Shown here: positions 41,409-52,650 of the stretch, piece after piece | Layout: each line of letters starts with the position of its first letter | How positions within the stretch are numbered: the first letter of the stretch is position 1 | Assembly: GCA_040954595.2 (NCBI GenBank) | Contig: CM082577.2 | Coordinates: forward strand, 11,842,001 to 11,906,000 | Length of the DNA: 64,000 bases | Reading direction: 5' to 3' | Origin: Balanoglossus misakiensis | Lineage: Eukaryota; Hemichordata | Translations under genes and position numbers: made by a program | The notes under the pieces: generated by a model | The model's database searches: none | What the model was told of the DNA's origin: nothing | What the model saw: the letters and a program-made list of their open reading frames with translations, nothing else

Positions 41409-42446
41409 TCACACAGGACCAAAAAATGATGACCCCCCTTTGACAGACCCAAAAATATGATGACCCTCACGGTGTAGGTGCCTTTGTACGCGGTTCGTTT
41501 TCTCTTGGCTTTGTGCTTCTTTCCGCAGAACATCACACGTCACTGCCTTCAATTTATCGCCTTTGTTCCCTTTTAGGGACAGATTGTGGCGAGTTAAGTA
41601 CTTGTCCAGCTCTCTTACAGTTAATTTTTTCAGTGTACCATTCAACACATGATCCATCCAGTCATACTCTTGATACAGCTTTTCTTTCTTTTCCTGTTGT
41701 TTTTTCTTCCTGTCACCTTCTCTGATCTGCCTCGTCTGTTTTAAGGTGGTAAGATGCTGGAGACAGGATGTTACATCCTCTTCGTCTACCGAATATTTTA
41801 CGGCAGTCTCCTTTATGGCATCCGTGTTGTCAAGCGATAGGTGGTCACTCCTAAAGAGGTTGGTGATGTTGACACGAGGCTGCCAATCATATGGCTGCCT
41901 GGGCTGACCAGGTTCGCTCACATTAGGGGTGTCGAAGACATTCATGAAATGAAATGATCTACTTTGATCAGGTATTGGTTGAGGTATCTTCTCCATCTGC
42001 GGTCCAGTAAATGGGTGATCATTACAAAATTTGCAAATGTTCCCCTTTTCAAGGCACCCTTGCTTCAAGTACTCCATGAAAAGTTCCCCTACATGAAAGT
42101 GGTTTTCTATGAATGAAAACACCTTTTCTATGTAGGCTGACCCTGGAACTGCACTCCTGGATTGAATACCTGTTTGCTTGGCATAGTCATGTATGTAGCC
42201 AGAGTTACTGAAGAAAAATAGGTCTTCCTCCGTCTCTGAAACATGTGCCTTGATAAATTCATGTAAAACAGGTGCACCATCAATTCTTCTGCAGACTTCA
42301 TCAGCAACTATCCATGCATTTCTTTGCATTCTGTCCTTCTCATGGCTTTCATAGTCACCGACACTCATATTTGCTATTTCCTCTTCACTCATACCTTCAA
42401 ATCTCTTTATCTTTATTACTCCCGTCCACAACAGCATCTCCAATAG
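41409..42446 (-). pseudogene. Unclassified mobile-element-like protein, C-terminal part with SAP-like motif
   Basis: A 344-codon minus frame: DYESHEKDRMQRNAWIVADE, RIDGAPVLHEFIKAHV, LFFFSNSGYIHDYAKQTG, CKFCNDHP, a KKKQQEKKEK coiled stretch, then LTVRELDKYLTRHNLSLKGN and K-x-DKL near 41540-41640, which fits a SAP (DNA-binding helix-loop-helix) motif. It continues the frame of 43399-45359 after removal of the LINE between them, with a one-base shift at the junction. Similar open frames occur in other invertebrate genomes, but I can give no established name. Confidence 0.5.
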
Positions 42447-43398
42447 TTCAGTTCAGTTCAGTTCAGTTCAGGGAATAGATATCCTTCCGGATAATGAAAC
42501 ATCCCTCCTGGTAAAACATATGCTAGTGATGGTCGATACAATCTTTGTTGCGCTGGTAACTGTCATATTTGTTCTTAAGAGTTGGTGCTGCTGGCGTTGA
42601 CCACCCAATCCGGAAGACTGTTCCATTTGTTGACAACCCTCGGCGTAAATGAATACTTTCTAATGTCTAGTTTTGTTGCAGGTTTGTGTAATTTGAAAGC
42701 AATTGACCCCTGGTTTTGGATGAACTGTTAATCTTGAATGCAATATTACAAGAATCAATGTCGTTTAGAATTTTGAAAACTTCGATCATATCTCCTCTCA
42801 CTCTCCTATCCTTCAAAGTCGGTAGGTTCAAGGCAGACAGACGCTGCTCATAGGGCTTATGTTGGAGTTGAGGGATCATTTTTGTTGCACGACGCTGCAC
42901 CTGTTCGAGAATGTCAATGTCCTTTCTTAGCCAAGGTGACCAAGCCTGAACCGAGTACTCAAGTCGTGGCCTTACCAGCTGCTTGTACAAACGCAAAATT
43001 ATATCCTTGGATTTAAATACAAGAGTTCTTTTCATCATCCCCAGAACTTTGTTTGCCTTTTTCGCTGCTTCTACACACTGTCGTGATGGTTTCAAGCTCC
43101 TATGAACAATGACACCCAGACACTTTTCTTCATCAATACTTTCCAGTGGAATATTATTCATGTTGTAGATATGGTTTGGATTCTTGCTCCCAAGGTGCAT
43201 CACTTTACATTTTTTTTACGTTGAAGCTCATTTGCCAGTCACAGGCCCACGTGTGTAGCCTATCCAGATCTAGCTGTAAAACTGTTCTGTCGTCTTTATT
43301 GCCAACACGGTTATATAGTTTGGTATCGTCCGCAAATTTCTTGATTGCTGATTTAATTCCCACATCGATGTCATTGATATAAATCAAAAATAGCATTA
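42447..43398 (-). mobile_element. CR1/L2-like LINE, 5'-truncated insertion with target duplication
   Basis: The 952-bp insert is flanked by CAATAG at 42441-42446 and 43399-43404 (plus sense). Minus frames read LFLIYINDIDVG, KKFADDTKLY (catalytic FADD), LDLDRLHTWACDWQMSFN, then CLGVIVHRSLKPSRQC, RPRLEYSVQAWSPW and LEQVQRRATKMIP, the CR1/L2 order. The 3' tail is a (TGAAC)n pentamer at 42447-42471. Only the catalytic motif onwards survives. The clear target duplication makes it one of the younger insertions. Confidence 0.85.
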
Positions 43399-45359
43399 CA
43401 ATAGCTGAATTTGTTCGTTCAGCTTCTCCCTGGCCACTGTCACCTCTTGATCTATGACACCTGACACGGTAACTGGAATCATGAAGCATAGCCAGTTCTG
43501 CTTCTCGAAATCTAACTTCCAGATTGGATACTCCAACTCCTGGGCCAGCATCTGTGAGGTCTGCCCAGTTGGGTTTCACCTTTGGTAAACAAAGATCATC
43601 CAGAACTTCTGAAAATGTTGTACAAAATTGGCCCATCTGGTGAAAAGCTGCCAGAAGTTCTTCTGTCTTGATAGGAAGTTTGTTTAACTTTGATAATAGG
43701 TCAGATGCACTATCACAGACTTGATTGATGACTGGTATAACACGTGTTGCTAACAATTAACTGCTTTTCATCAGCATATCAAACTGCATTTCAACTTCCG
43801 CTATGGCAGTTTCCAGTCTATGCTGAAGATGTTTGAGTCGCTCAACTTCATACTTTCTATGCCTGCAGTGTTCATTACTGGTCACTTTTTTCACATCTTC
43901 TTCCTCTGTCATTTGACTGTACAAGGCGACGTCATCATGCAAACGTGCACAGATACTTCTGAACCTTTGACTATACTTTGGTGAACTGGCTTGCTGCACT
44001 TCAAATATGTCAGGATAAGTGTGACGCAGTCTTTGTGTTTCGGAGGCCCACACAGTCCCTGATGATCCAATGATAGCTTTGGGTCTAACAATCACGAAGT
44101 GATTATCCTCATCAGTAAGTAAGTGTTCAGTATCATTCTCAGTTACTGCTCGCTTGTTGAAAATACGATGAGCGGAAGGTGTAATATAAACTTCCTTCTC
44201 TGGCCAGTCATATTTTGGAAGCTTCTTTGCTTGATCAACATCAGTCAATGTCAATATAGCCTTATTACGGGTCTTCTCAAAACCCTCAGATGTACCTGGT
44301 CGAAGATAGGCCTTGTCATCGATACTTCTCATAAAACAGAAATCTCTTGCAGCTTCGTTTTTCTCAGAGAAGAACTTCATCTTTATGTTCTTGATATGTG
44401 CTCTCTGGTAATGTGTGTTTTCATTTGATGAATCTTCAGTTTTGGGGGTTTCTTAAAATAGAATAAACCTTTCCCTCTATGTTGCTTTGCCTGCAGTGAT
44501 CTGACATTACGAGGTCTAGCCCGGTTATACACCGTTGTTGCAGATTTTATCAGTTTCTTATTCTTCTGTGCTAACCTGTAGTTGGCGATGTTAAGGAGAT
44601 CACGTGATTTCACTCGTCGATTTGTGTACATGATAACATCATGACGTCTCCCATGATATGTACTCTTAGTATTGTCCTTTAATTAATATTGTCCTTGTGG
44701 GACCTAACATCTGAGTTTTTTTTCATTTTACTTTGTCCCCATGTCTTGGTCTCTTTACCACTGTCTCTATACATTCTACACGATGGTCTAACAACACTGT
44801 ACAGACTATCTCTCACTGCACACACTGTTCTGGTCGCGGTAGCCGTGTCTAATTTGTTCCAGTCTGCACCAAGTTCGTCAAACAGCTGAATAATATCATT
44901 TTAAAGAACTTGGGATGTAATAGCTTGTGGGAAACATCTATTTTGTCAGGCAGACCGACTTCAGTAACAGTGGACATCATGATCGAAAAACAAATTTTGA
45001 ATGTGGCCGCCAGTATCAGATGGCGCGGTGGCGGAAGTACAGGTAGATGGAATGGCTTTGTGTGCATGTTGACTGTCTGAGTTAGACACATTGACCACTA
45101 CAAACTTCATGTGGAACTCGCTGCAGACTGACACCTCAGATCCTACTTTAACATCGACGCAACCATGTATTTTGTCACTGTTGTAAATTTTTATACTTTC
45201 AATGAAATTTTCTTTCAATCAGATGCACCGTCCATCTGCTGTCACGATTTTGTTGTTAAACAAATCGCCAAACGTAATATCAAGACAAACACTGGATAGC
45301 GTCTCTCGAACTAACTGTTCGCCATCACGTCGAATGTTGGCGATCGAATTGATACTCAT
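43399..45359 (-). pseudogene. Unclassified mobile-element-like protein, N-terminal and central part
   Basis: Starts at ATG 45359 (MSINSIANIRRDGEQL). An in-frame TGA falls after DGRCI at about 45221, and reading continues through CVDVKVGSEVSVCSEF, ELGADWNKLDTATATRT, RRVKSRDLLNIANYRLAQKN, TTVYNRARPRNVRSLQAKQH, ARDFCFMRSIDDKAYLRPGT and VYITPSAHRIFNKRAV to an in-frame TAA at 43757. It resumes without shift (LLATRVIPVINQ) and reaches RTNSAI at the LINE junction. Two frameshifts occur near 44440 and 44950. Long conserved-looking stretches indicate recent decay. Confidence 0.5.
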
Positions 45360-45593
45360 GACATGTATATATACCAACCTTTACTGAACAAGGAAATTTC
45401 GGCCCAAATAGACACACTTTGCGTCGCGATTCACCAAATTCAGAAGTCACAACAACGTGTTGTGGTCAACTCACTCCAAACATGGCGGAAGTCTCAATCA
45501 AAATCCTGTGCCTGTGAAAACCCGAGAAAGTGTAGGGCGCCACCAACGGCAGTACTAAGAATATTTGTAATGCGGAAGTAGAATATGCCAAGA

Positions 45594-46104
45594 TCAAAAA
45601 AAAAAATTTGTTTCCAATTCAGCCAAAGTAGAAGCGGCGATTCCGATGAACAATTTATTTATTCTTCCTGGCCTTAATTTAATTCGTTTGAAAGAGATTA
45701 TTTTTGCAATCTGGTACAAACCCAAGCATGGAGGAGGTATTTCTTTTTCCAGTTTTGACGATCCTATTAGATATATTTGATTTTCAATTGCAAGCAAATG
45801 GCCTTGGTGTTTTGGATTTTTTTTGGATAGTCTGCAGTATAATTTATATGCCAGGTACACTGTCCTTGTCAATGGATTGTACAAGCTCAGGAACCTTCAG
45901 CATGACAGCCACAGCATGTACTATCTGCTTCTCAATATGTTGTGTGCCATTGAACAACTTCAACAAAAATCCATTTGCATCTTCAAATGGAAAGCAAGAC
46001 AAACACCACAATGGACCAACATAGAGAACATCATCAGGAAGGTGGTGGATCAGCTGATGAACATTGAGAGTCATTGCACTTTCCTTGTACATGACCGGAA
46101 ACAT
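45594..46104 (-). pseudogene. tnp2-like transposase, C-terminal copy 2
   Basis: Two minus frames match the end of the 37166-38386 gene: MTLNVHQLIHHLPDDVLYVG, LWCLSCFPFEDANG and KLFNGTQHIEKQIV. They then extend further into NQIYLIGSSKLEKEIPPP and ELETN, which the first copy lacks. Confidence 0.65.
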
Positions 46105-46109
46105 GGCAA

Positions 46110-47100
46110 CAAACTGAGCTAGAAGTGCCCTACTGTGTGCAATATCCTCTATATCGTTGCAATAAAGAAATCTATGAACAAATTAAAATGACAAGTCAAT
46201 ACAATAGTTGCTAGAATTGGTAAAACAAGAAAAATGGTGGGCGTGGGAGGGGGTGTCCCCCTCCCACATAAGAAAATTTTGTAAAATATGGTGCTCAAAC
46301 TTGCATTTTAATGAACTCAAAAGCAAATTAATTCAATGTTGGGGAGGACAAATTTTGATTTTGCCACTCCACTCAAAGTAAGCATCAGGGGTGGGGTGGC
46401 AAGAAGTCTTCCCTGGTACACTAGACAAACCAGCGAATAAATGCAATGTGACGAAGAATGGAGGGGTGGGTGTGGGAGGGGGTGTCTCACGAGTAGATTT
46501 TTGTCATTGATAACAAGAGGGACTGGATTGGACTATATTACGAATTGTACCCAAATCTCGACTGCAGAGGGGTTACTGCTTAATTGCATCACATTTGCTT
46601 TAGTTGTCTTCAATTCAACAGTGAACATTGCATTGTGAAATATACAAATTAGAATATGACTATACCAAAAAGTGACAAAGCAACGATTCAATCAAAAATC
46701 TCAGCCAAATGTCAGAGAAAAACTACACCAAAGCACTAAACTAAGATTCGATAACACTAATTAAGTCCCATTTGAGGATAACACGGAAATATTTATACAC
46801 TGAATAACAAATCACATGTGGCATTGGCAAGCAGATGTGACCTTATATTATAAACATGGAAAAAAGTTAACAACAAACATGTCTAAACAAACACATATGA
46901 CAATCAACTTCTTTCAGCCAACCCTTAGAGAGACAGACAAGCAGACACGCTAACTGACCTGCCATGTCAATGTGTTATTAGTCCTGAACAGGATCTGTCT
47001 GTGTCTGTTACTGTCTGGCTGTCTGCATGAATGTCTTTTCTATGACTATGGCTGAAATTTCTGCAATTAACTTACATGTCTGTAATAGGTAGAGCTGACC
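46110..47100. other. Interval with repeat only
   Basis: 46780-46990 is the second copy of the 36230-36440 repeat. The remainder has no conserved frame; GGGAGGGGGTGTC text occurs twice (46240, 46470). Confidence 0.5.
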
Positions 47101-47108
47101 GAGCTTAC

Positions 47109-47347
47109 CTGTCTTGGTCTTTTCGGCCAATTTAATTTTGAGTGTCGAAATTTCACTCGTCAAGTGATTGTTTTCTTTCTTTAATTGAAGAACTTTCTTT
47201 TCATAAAGACAGCAACCAACACAGTGTTGTGGGCGCAAAGATGAGTTTTCATCAGTTTCAGATGTATCCATTGGTTCTGGTTCTGGATCAGAAGCAGTGA
47301 AGCTATTTTGCTTAATTGTTTCAGTTTGCTGTTTTTCCTTTTCTGTG
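47109..47347 (-). CDS. Coiled-coil exon (THAP/P-element-type protein?)
   Basis: A 239-bp open exon between TATTCACAG and GTAAGC: an acidic start, then LRPQHCVGCCLYEKKV and a heptad-like LQLKKENNHLTSEISTLKIK. Coiled coils of this kind follow THAP domains in P-element-type transposases. The downstream intron shares 36230-36440 sequence with the P-like fragment at 36 kb, supporting the link. Confidence 0.5.
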
Positions 47348-47349
47348 CT

Positions 47350-47750
47350 GTGAATACATAAATGTGAAGGTGATATATGGTTATTTGCAACGTATTAATT
47401 TAATCTCAGGTAAATAGCTGACATTTGCCAGGACTGCACAGGTATAGGGCTGACTCAGAGAATTTTTAGAAATCTTATTTCAAGACTCAAAGCTTTTTAA
47501 ATTATGTTTGTTAAAGGGGACACTGCCTGCAACTGCATATCTTGATTCAGCAACAATATTTAAAGTACCCAAGACTTTGTTTTCGTTGATCAGGTATCCC
47601 AACTATCAATGGAATGACAACAGTTGCAGGTGGCTGCTGAATTTATAAGGTACCTTTCAAGAAAGCCTTCATCCATCATTTTGTTGAGGTATCGACGATC
47701 TCATGCCATCTATGCCTTGTGTTTCGCTTCGCATTCAGCCCTTCTCTTGG
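47350..47750. other. Non-coding interval
   Basis: No supported gene. Confidence 0.35.
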
Positions 47751-47869
47751 CTTTATCTTGGGTATTTGGTTGTGGATATATGACCTCTCAGGTGTGTGGA
47801 GTGACCGTGGTCACGACTGTAATACAGGTAGAGTGCATTCTGTGTTATTAGACAATTGATTTTGGTATG

Positions 47870-48456
47870 ACCCCATTCTTTCTTTAAATAACCCCACTGT
47901 TTAGCCTCTTTGGGCCTTGAGGCCCCACCAGCCAAGGACCTTGGCAGAACACTGAAAACCCCATAGTGGATTCTGCGTTTCACATTTCCCAGCAATACCT
48001 GAATAAATCTGTTCAAGTTCTCGTCTTATTACAGGAATGAAACAAAATCGCAAACACTCAATGTGTACAGGATCTGCAACTTGTAACAAGCCACTATCTC
48101 TCATGTCTTTGAATAAATATATATAATAGACACCACCGTTCAATTCTTTGATTATGTGTTGAACTTCCAAACATAACAGACACATGGGATACTTTCTGAC
48201 CACATCAACATAGTACTTTGCCACAACTCTAGGGTTCTTATTGGTTATTCCAACTTCAGCCCATATAATTCGGCGACTCCAGCCATCTATTGCAGCATGG
48301 ATACATATACCAAAGGGCTTTAGCTTATCATATCTATCAATGTGCCACATATGGTTTGGTCCTTTCACTTTGTACTGTCACCTTGTTAACCTTCCGTATC
48401 TCTTTGCCGCAAGCCTACCTGGCTGAAGTATGTTTATTATGTCACGAACAGTTTCT
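47870..48456 (-). pseudogene. Integrase-core (rve-type) transposase fragment
   Basis: From an acceptor GTTTTTTTTCAG at 48456 the frame reads RETVRDIINILQPGRLAAKR and, after one stop, KGPNHMWHIDRYDKLKPFGI, AAIDGWSRRIIWAEVG and NPRVVAKYYVDVVRKY. The HID and AIDG positions fit the DDE integrase core found in animal integrase-domain repeats (Asp of HID is the first ligand). The second Asp block and C-terminus are missing. Confidence 0.65.
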
Positions 48457-48567
48457 CTGAAAAAAAACGGAATTTCATTACCCAACATCATAATACCGGT
48501 ATAGTTTTGTTTTGTGCAACCTAGTGAATTAAATTAACAATCACATTAATTAAAGCTCTGTTTGGTA

Positions 48568-49868
48568 AGATGATATCAGTAAAATTAAAAAATAACAGTT
48601 ACAGTAATAATACCTGCAGTTATACTTATGAACAATCTTAAATACACTTACCTCCTCTTCCAAGAATGAACACTTTGTATTCTTTTTTATCTGCAGGCCA
48701 CACAGCAAAAATATCTAGCCCCTTGCCCTTTGTGTTTTACACAAGTGTCTTTAACAACAAGCATCTCATTGTCGTGGAATCGAATAAGCAAATATTCTGC
48801 AAATTCAATACAATAATAAAAAATTAATTCAATCTTTGCAGCCCAGATCAAATTACGACAAAAATCAGATTCTTACGATCAATTATTAAAGGAGTTTCGT
48901 ATTTTTACGATAAAAATATCAGCTGGGGGCATCATTTCTAGACCGTAATCAATTCATTCCGGCCTCAAAGTTGTCTGACCTAATTATCAGTGCACTCAAA
49001 GGTCACAATTTGACACAATTAGAGCAAGGTCTACAACCTATTCAAAGTATGCAAATTAGGTAAAGACGCACTCCTAAGTCAGCAAGATGTTCCTGATACT
49101 CAAGTACATCTGTTTGCATTTCATTTGGCAGCCCAGCAAATTTGAGCAAATATTCAGTTTTTTTTATCAAGCATTGCTGCTTCTGCCAATAGTTCATCAA
49201 TAAACTTTCCCATATTTCGCAGGTTTGCATGTAATTGATCCAAAGTGTATTCGCTTTTAGGGTCATAGTTTATAAGTGGAGCACCAGTTTGGCCACGCTG
49301 ATGAGATTCTGCCCATTATACACATGATGACTGACAATGAGGGCAACAGTGTATTTTGATGACGGAAGGCACTGCTAGTCACAACTAAAACAGTCTTGTT
49401 TTCCCCGAGGGCACGTACACAGTCAGGATGTGCCTGAACGGCGGCCACGGCCTATAGCAACCATGTTGTCTCATTTGCATAGCGAAAAGAGCGGCAGGCA
49501 CCCAGCGAAACATATTGCCCAAAAACTACAAAAGGCTAGGGTATATCCCACTTTCTTGCAAACTACGCACTGTCTAAGCACTGCACACAGCCAAAGAGGC
49601 ACACACACACATGTACCGGTATATATGGAGAGAGCGGTGATCCAGTACTAGCCGCTCGTGTGTATTTATTGCCGCCAAAAAGTAAGTAGATATAGGCCTG
49701 CATAGTCTGGTGCACAGTCTGATGATTTGCCAATTGGCAACTATACCAGTACAATAAAGAAAAAACGGTGTCTTACACTGCGGTAATATGAATAGCATAT
49801 AGCCGCTCAGGAAATACCAGAAAAAAACCTTAAAAGTGAATGGTAAATGCTCTGGAAACCCTTATGCA
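48568..49868. repeat. Duplicated segment S, copy A
   Basis: Parallels 60848-62178 over 1.3 kb at roughly 95% identity. It contains a minus exon at 48652-48796 and a second coding-like stretch at 49060-49320 (GAPLINYDPKSEYTLDQLHA, in shifting frames). Confidence 0.85.
48652..48796 (-). pseudogene. Exon S2, copy A (BEN-associated-like)
   Basis: Acceptor AATTTGCAG and donor GTAAGTG as in copy B, but small indels break the frame around KGQ. Copy B (60938-61081) shows the intact peptide. Confidence 0.45.
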
Positions 49869-49964
49869 ACGCAATTGTACGATTGCGCATAGTGGTCAAA
49901 GTCTTTGACGAACGAAAAGTGACCTTGGTGATGGTTGACGTACATGGTGTTACGTGTGTCACAG

Positions 49965-50379
49965 ATAGTGCATTTATATTGGGTGTCCAGACGATGATGT
50001 ACATCCTTTAAATGCCGTGCCATGTTGTCCTTTCGGGTGAAGGTACGGTCACAACATGGACACTGAAACTGCTCATTTTCGTCACCACCATTACCTGTTT
50101 TCTTGTCATCATGCACTCTCTTTTCGTGTCTTGCCAAGTTGTCTTCGCGTGTAAACGTCTTACCGCAACTGGCGGTTTTCCCCGTGTACGCTTTTGATAT
50201 GGCGACATAAATCACCTGGTCTGGAAAATGTGCGGGGACAGTGGGGGCACGTTGATCGGCCTTCATCATTCTCCTCACCCTCATCATGGACACCCGGGCG
50301 ATTGGTGGTTTCACGAAGGGCCTGCATATATTCTGGTGATGGCTGGTGTTCGGTGACAGCAAGGTGTGGAGACGGAAGT
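49965..50379 (-). pseudogene. C2H2 zinc-finger gene L, main exon
   Basis: Acceptor TTTTTTTCCCCAG precedes 50379. The frame opens PSPEYMQALRETTN, the same opening as gene R, then fingers CPHCPRTFSRPGDLCRHI, a damaged second finger (SCGKTFTREDNLARHEKRVH, first Cys lost by a deletion and frameshift near 50170), FQCPCCDRTFTRKDNMARHL and a partial YKCTICDT. It then runs into polymerase-linker sequence (NTMYVNHHQGHFSF) shared with 50960-51050. Confidence 0.65.
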
Positions 50380-50499
50380 CTGGGGAAAAAAATTGCTAGA
50401 ATAAATTTACAAACGACCATGCAGACAGATAGACAACCATACAGGTTAGAACGAGTACCCCGCCTAAGGTGAATAGAAACACAATCTATTTAAACCTAC

Positions 50500-50571
50500 C
50501 TGATTCGCTTTGGAGAGGACGATGCATCCTCTTGTGTGCCCGATGTGTCATTGTTTGGTGTGGTGTCGATT
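50500..50571 (-). CDS. Zinc-finger gene L, small upstream exon
   Basis: A 72-bp exon between CATCCTCGTAG and GTAGGT, encoding IDTTPNNDTSGTQEDASSSP then KRIR. Phase and content (DTGASSSKRYR in gene R) match exon 54724-54795 of the paralogue. Confidence 0.6.
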
Positions 50572-50614
50572 CTACGAGGATGGAAAATATATTACAACGT
50601 GAATAGGCAATTGA

Positions 50615-51270
50615 TTAGGTCTTTACATATCCTTCAATCCAAACATGCCGTCGCATGTAGGCGAAATACGCCTGGAAAAATAAGCCATCACCAGAAATCG
50701 AAGTGACTCTGTCTCCAGAGTCAAGTAATCTGCAGACCGCTTTTGTTTCCAGACGAAGTTTTGGAGCATGGTTAGGTGGTAAGTCATCTGTAGTCAGATA
50801 ACATTCAAAGTCGAATGTGGCTCTGTAAGGATAATAACGCCAGTCTTCAGGCACAGCGATTCCCACATCAGCCAGAGCTTCGAACACAGTCGGTTTCCGT
50901 TGAGCATATCTTCTCGTGCTTGTTCAGGTTTTTAAACCGGTCAAACAATTTACCGCAATGGGAACATTTGTACAATTGCGCATAGTGGTCAAAGTCCTTG
51001 ACAAACGAAAAGTGACCTTGGTGATGGTTGACGTACATGGTGTTACTGTGTTTTCCCACTGATTTCACAACGTGTGTGATGACCCTTTCCGATCGTGAAC
51101 CACCATTTCCTCCCACAAAAAGTTCACAAACCTCTATATATTGATAGAAAACATCGATTCTAAGTCAGGTAAATCACCAAATGATACGCCCTCGAACGGA
51201 GTGTTAGGAGTGTATCCTCTATGTGCAACATACTGTCGGCTGTAATTTTTTGCAGCAACTTGAATATTTC
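50615..51270 (-). pseudogene. B-family DNA polymerase/exonuclease-like ORF with zinc finger
   Basis: Minus frames read ERNIQVAAKNYSRQYVAHRG, NTMYVNHHQGHFSFVKDFDH, a C2H2 finger YKCSHCGKLFDRFKNLNKHE, then FEALADVGIAVPEDWRYYPY and RATFDFECYL. The D-x-E in FDFE is where exonuclease motif I of protein-primed/B-family polymerases falls, and the YYPYRATFDFE context is typical of invertebrate repeats encoding such polymerases. Shifts occur near 51130 and 50885, and the frame ends at 50615 with no polymerase palm. Homologous sequence without the exonuclease is at 62190-62520. Confidence 0.55.
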
Positions 51271-51599
51271 GCTCTGCATAGCCCTTAGCTAAGGCGAGAC
51301 AGCGGAAAAAACAGAGGTTGTTTTCTTACGTTTATCTGTGCGGGGGGCAGAGAAGTAACGGTACCTGTAGGGGGTTGAATAGATTGAACAAAGCTCTTTA
51401 TATCGGACTTCCGAAATGACTCGTAGTCAATAATAACAAGCAACTGTTTATTGCGAAAGTGGGTGAACAACCACTGACTTGTACAGAACAATACTCCGTG
51501 CGATGAGTGCGACTCGTAGAGTCTTTCCAAACAAAAACTGACCTCGAAACAGATTACGCCAGCTCTAAAAATAGTCCACTGGAAGCTTTCACCCAAAGA

Positions 51600-51834
51600 C
51601 GACGATGTTGTAGGGTTTTCGTGAGAATATGAACCATCGGGTGACTACATTAACATCATTTGGGGAGCTCGCTGATAATTCAGAATCGCATGTAGGCAGT
51701 GCACGTTGCTGTTGTGTTGATAGTGGTGTTGGCTCAGCACCATCGGCGGAATTATTGACTTTTCTGAAGAAATGCTGAATCGAATTTTGTCCTAAGCTGT
51801 CTTTTGGTTGTATTTTTTTAGTGTAGTGAGGCAT
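51600..51834 (-). CDS. ORF with PCNA-interaction-like (PIP) motif
   Basis: From ATG 51834 the peptide begins MPHYTKKIQPKDSLGQNSIQ and HFFRK; QNSIQHFF fits the PIP-box consensus Q-x-x-I-x-x-F-F. A Ser/Pro-rich stretch follows. It lies upstream of the polymerase-like ORF on the same strand and could be a first exon, but no donor is clear. The motif is short and may be chance. Confidence 0.3.
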
Positions 51835-51944
51835 GACGAGATGCTGACTCGGTATCTTCCTAACCACACTCAAATGTTTTCCCGCGATTTTCTCACGCTT
51901 AGCCAGACATAAAAATGAGACGTGACAGCCAGAAACCGTGGCAA

Positions 51945-52650
51945 TAAAGTAATACTCGCCCGACGGGGAAAGTACTACTCGCGGTTGCACCGACCGTGTA
52001 TATACTACCTACACAAAGCGATTGATGCCTATATTAACTATTACTAAATACTTAACAACTATCTTAAACGCTATATATAAAGGTGAGACAGAACTATAAG
52101 TGAAAGCTTATCAGTAGCAAGGATATTACTTACATCTTGATATAGATCAGGTACAATTCGGTCTGCTTGGTCTCCAGCTCGTCGAAACGGCATGCTTTCC
52201 CCAGGTCCGCCCACACTGCTGTCGGCCTCATCCATTGGTGCCGCTCCTGTCAGTCAGATCTCCGTGCTCCGCCTTCCACGGTCCTGGCTGGCTGTCGCCC
52301 TGGGCAACCGACTCCGGCTGCCAGTCATTCAGGGGTCCAAATGTAATTCCACTACACTCGTCCTTATTTTCTTTTTGGGAGATCCTCCCTGGGGCTATAT
52401 GTCCGGTAAGGGGAAGTCTGAAGCGGTGGGGTTCCCTGGAAACGTTCGTCGGGCTGGTCCTGAAAATAAAAAGATCTTGGGTGGCCTGCCCGAGGAGACG
52501 GGCACCAGAATACTCTCTGATATTAGATCCCAGCCAGTGTGGCCGGATTGGGTTTTTTGTTATTTGACATGCATCTCCTCCGCCAGAGGCTGATAGTTGG
52601 GTATGTTCTTCCTCTGTCAGTGACGGATTCCACACTCTGTTTGTGTCACT
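51945..52650. repeat. TatD-unit 3' flank with 560-bp extra segment
   Basis: 51945-52090 matches the 3' flank of the other units (GTAATACTCGCCC, TTAACAACTATCTTAAAC). 52090-52650, GC-richer, is absent from T1-T5, and its first part matches 32110-32365. It may be the fuller ancestral 3' region. Confidence 0.65.

Noticed and set aside
43757-43759. Stop-codon readthrough in the 41-45 kb gene
   Set aside because: TAA, like the TGA near 45221, sits beside frameshifts and a LINE insertion, so decay is simpler than recoding.
36230-46990. Possible CRISPR-like or satellite array from repeated 200-bp text
   Set aside because: Only two copies, 10 kb apart, in a eukaryotic repeat setting; no regular spacing.
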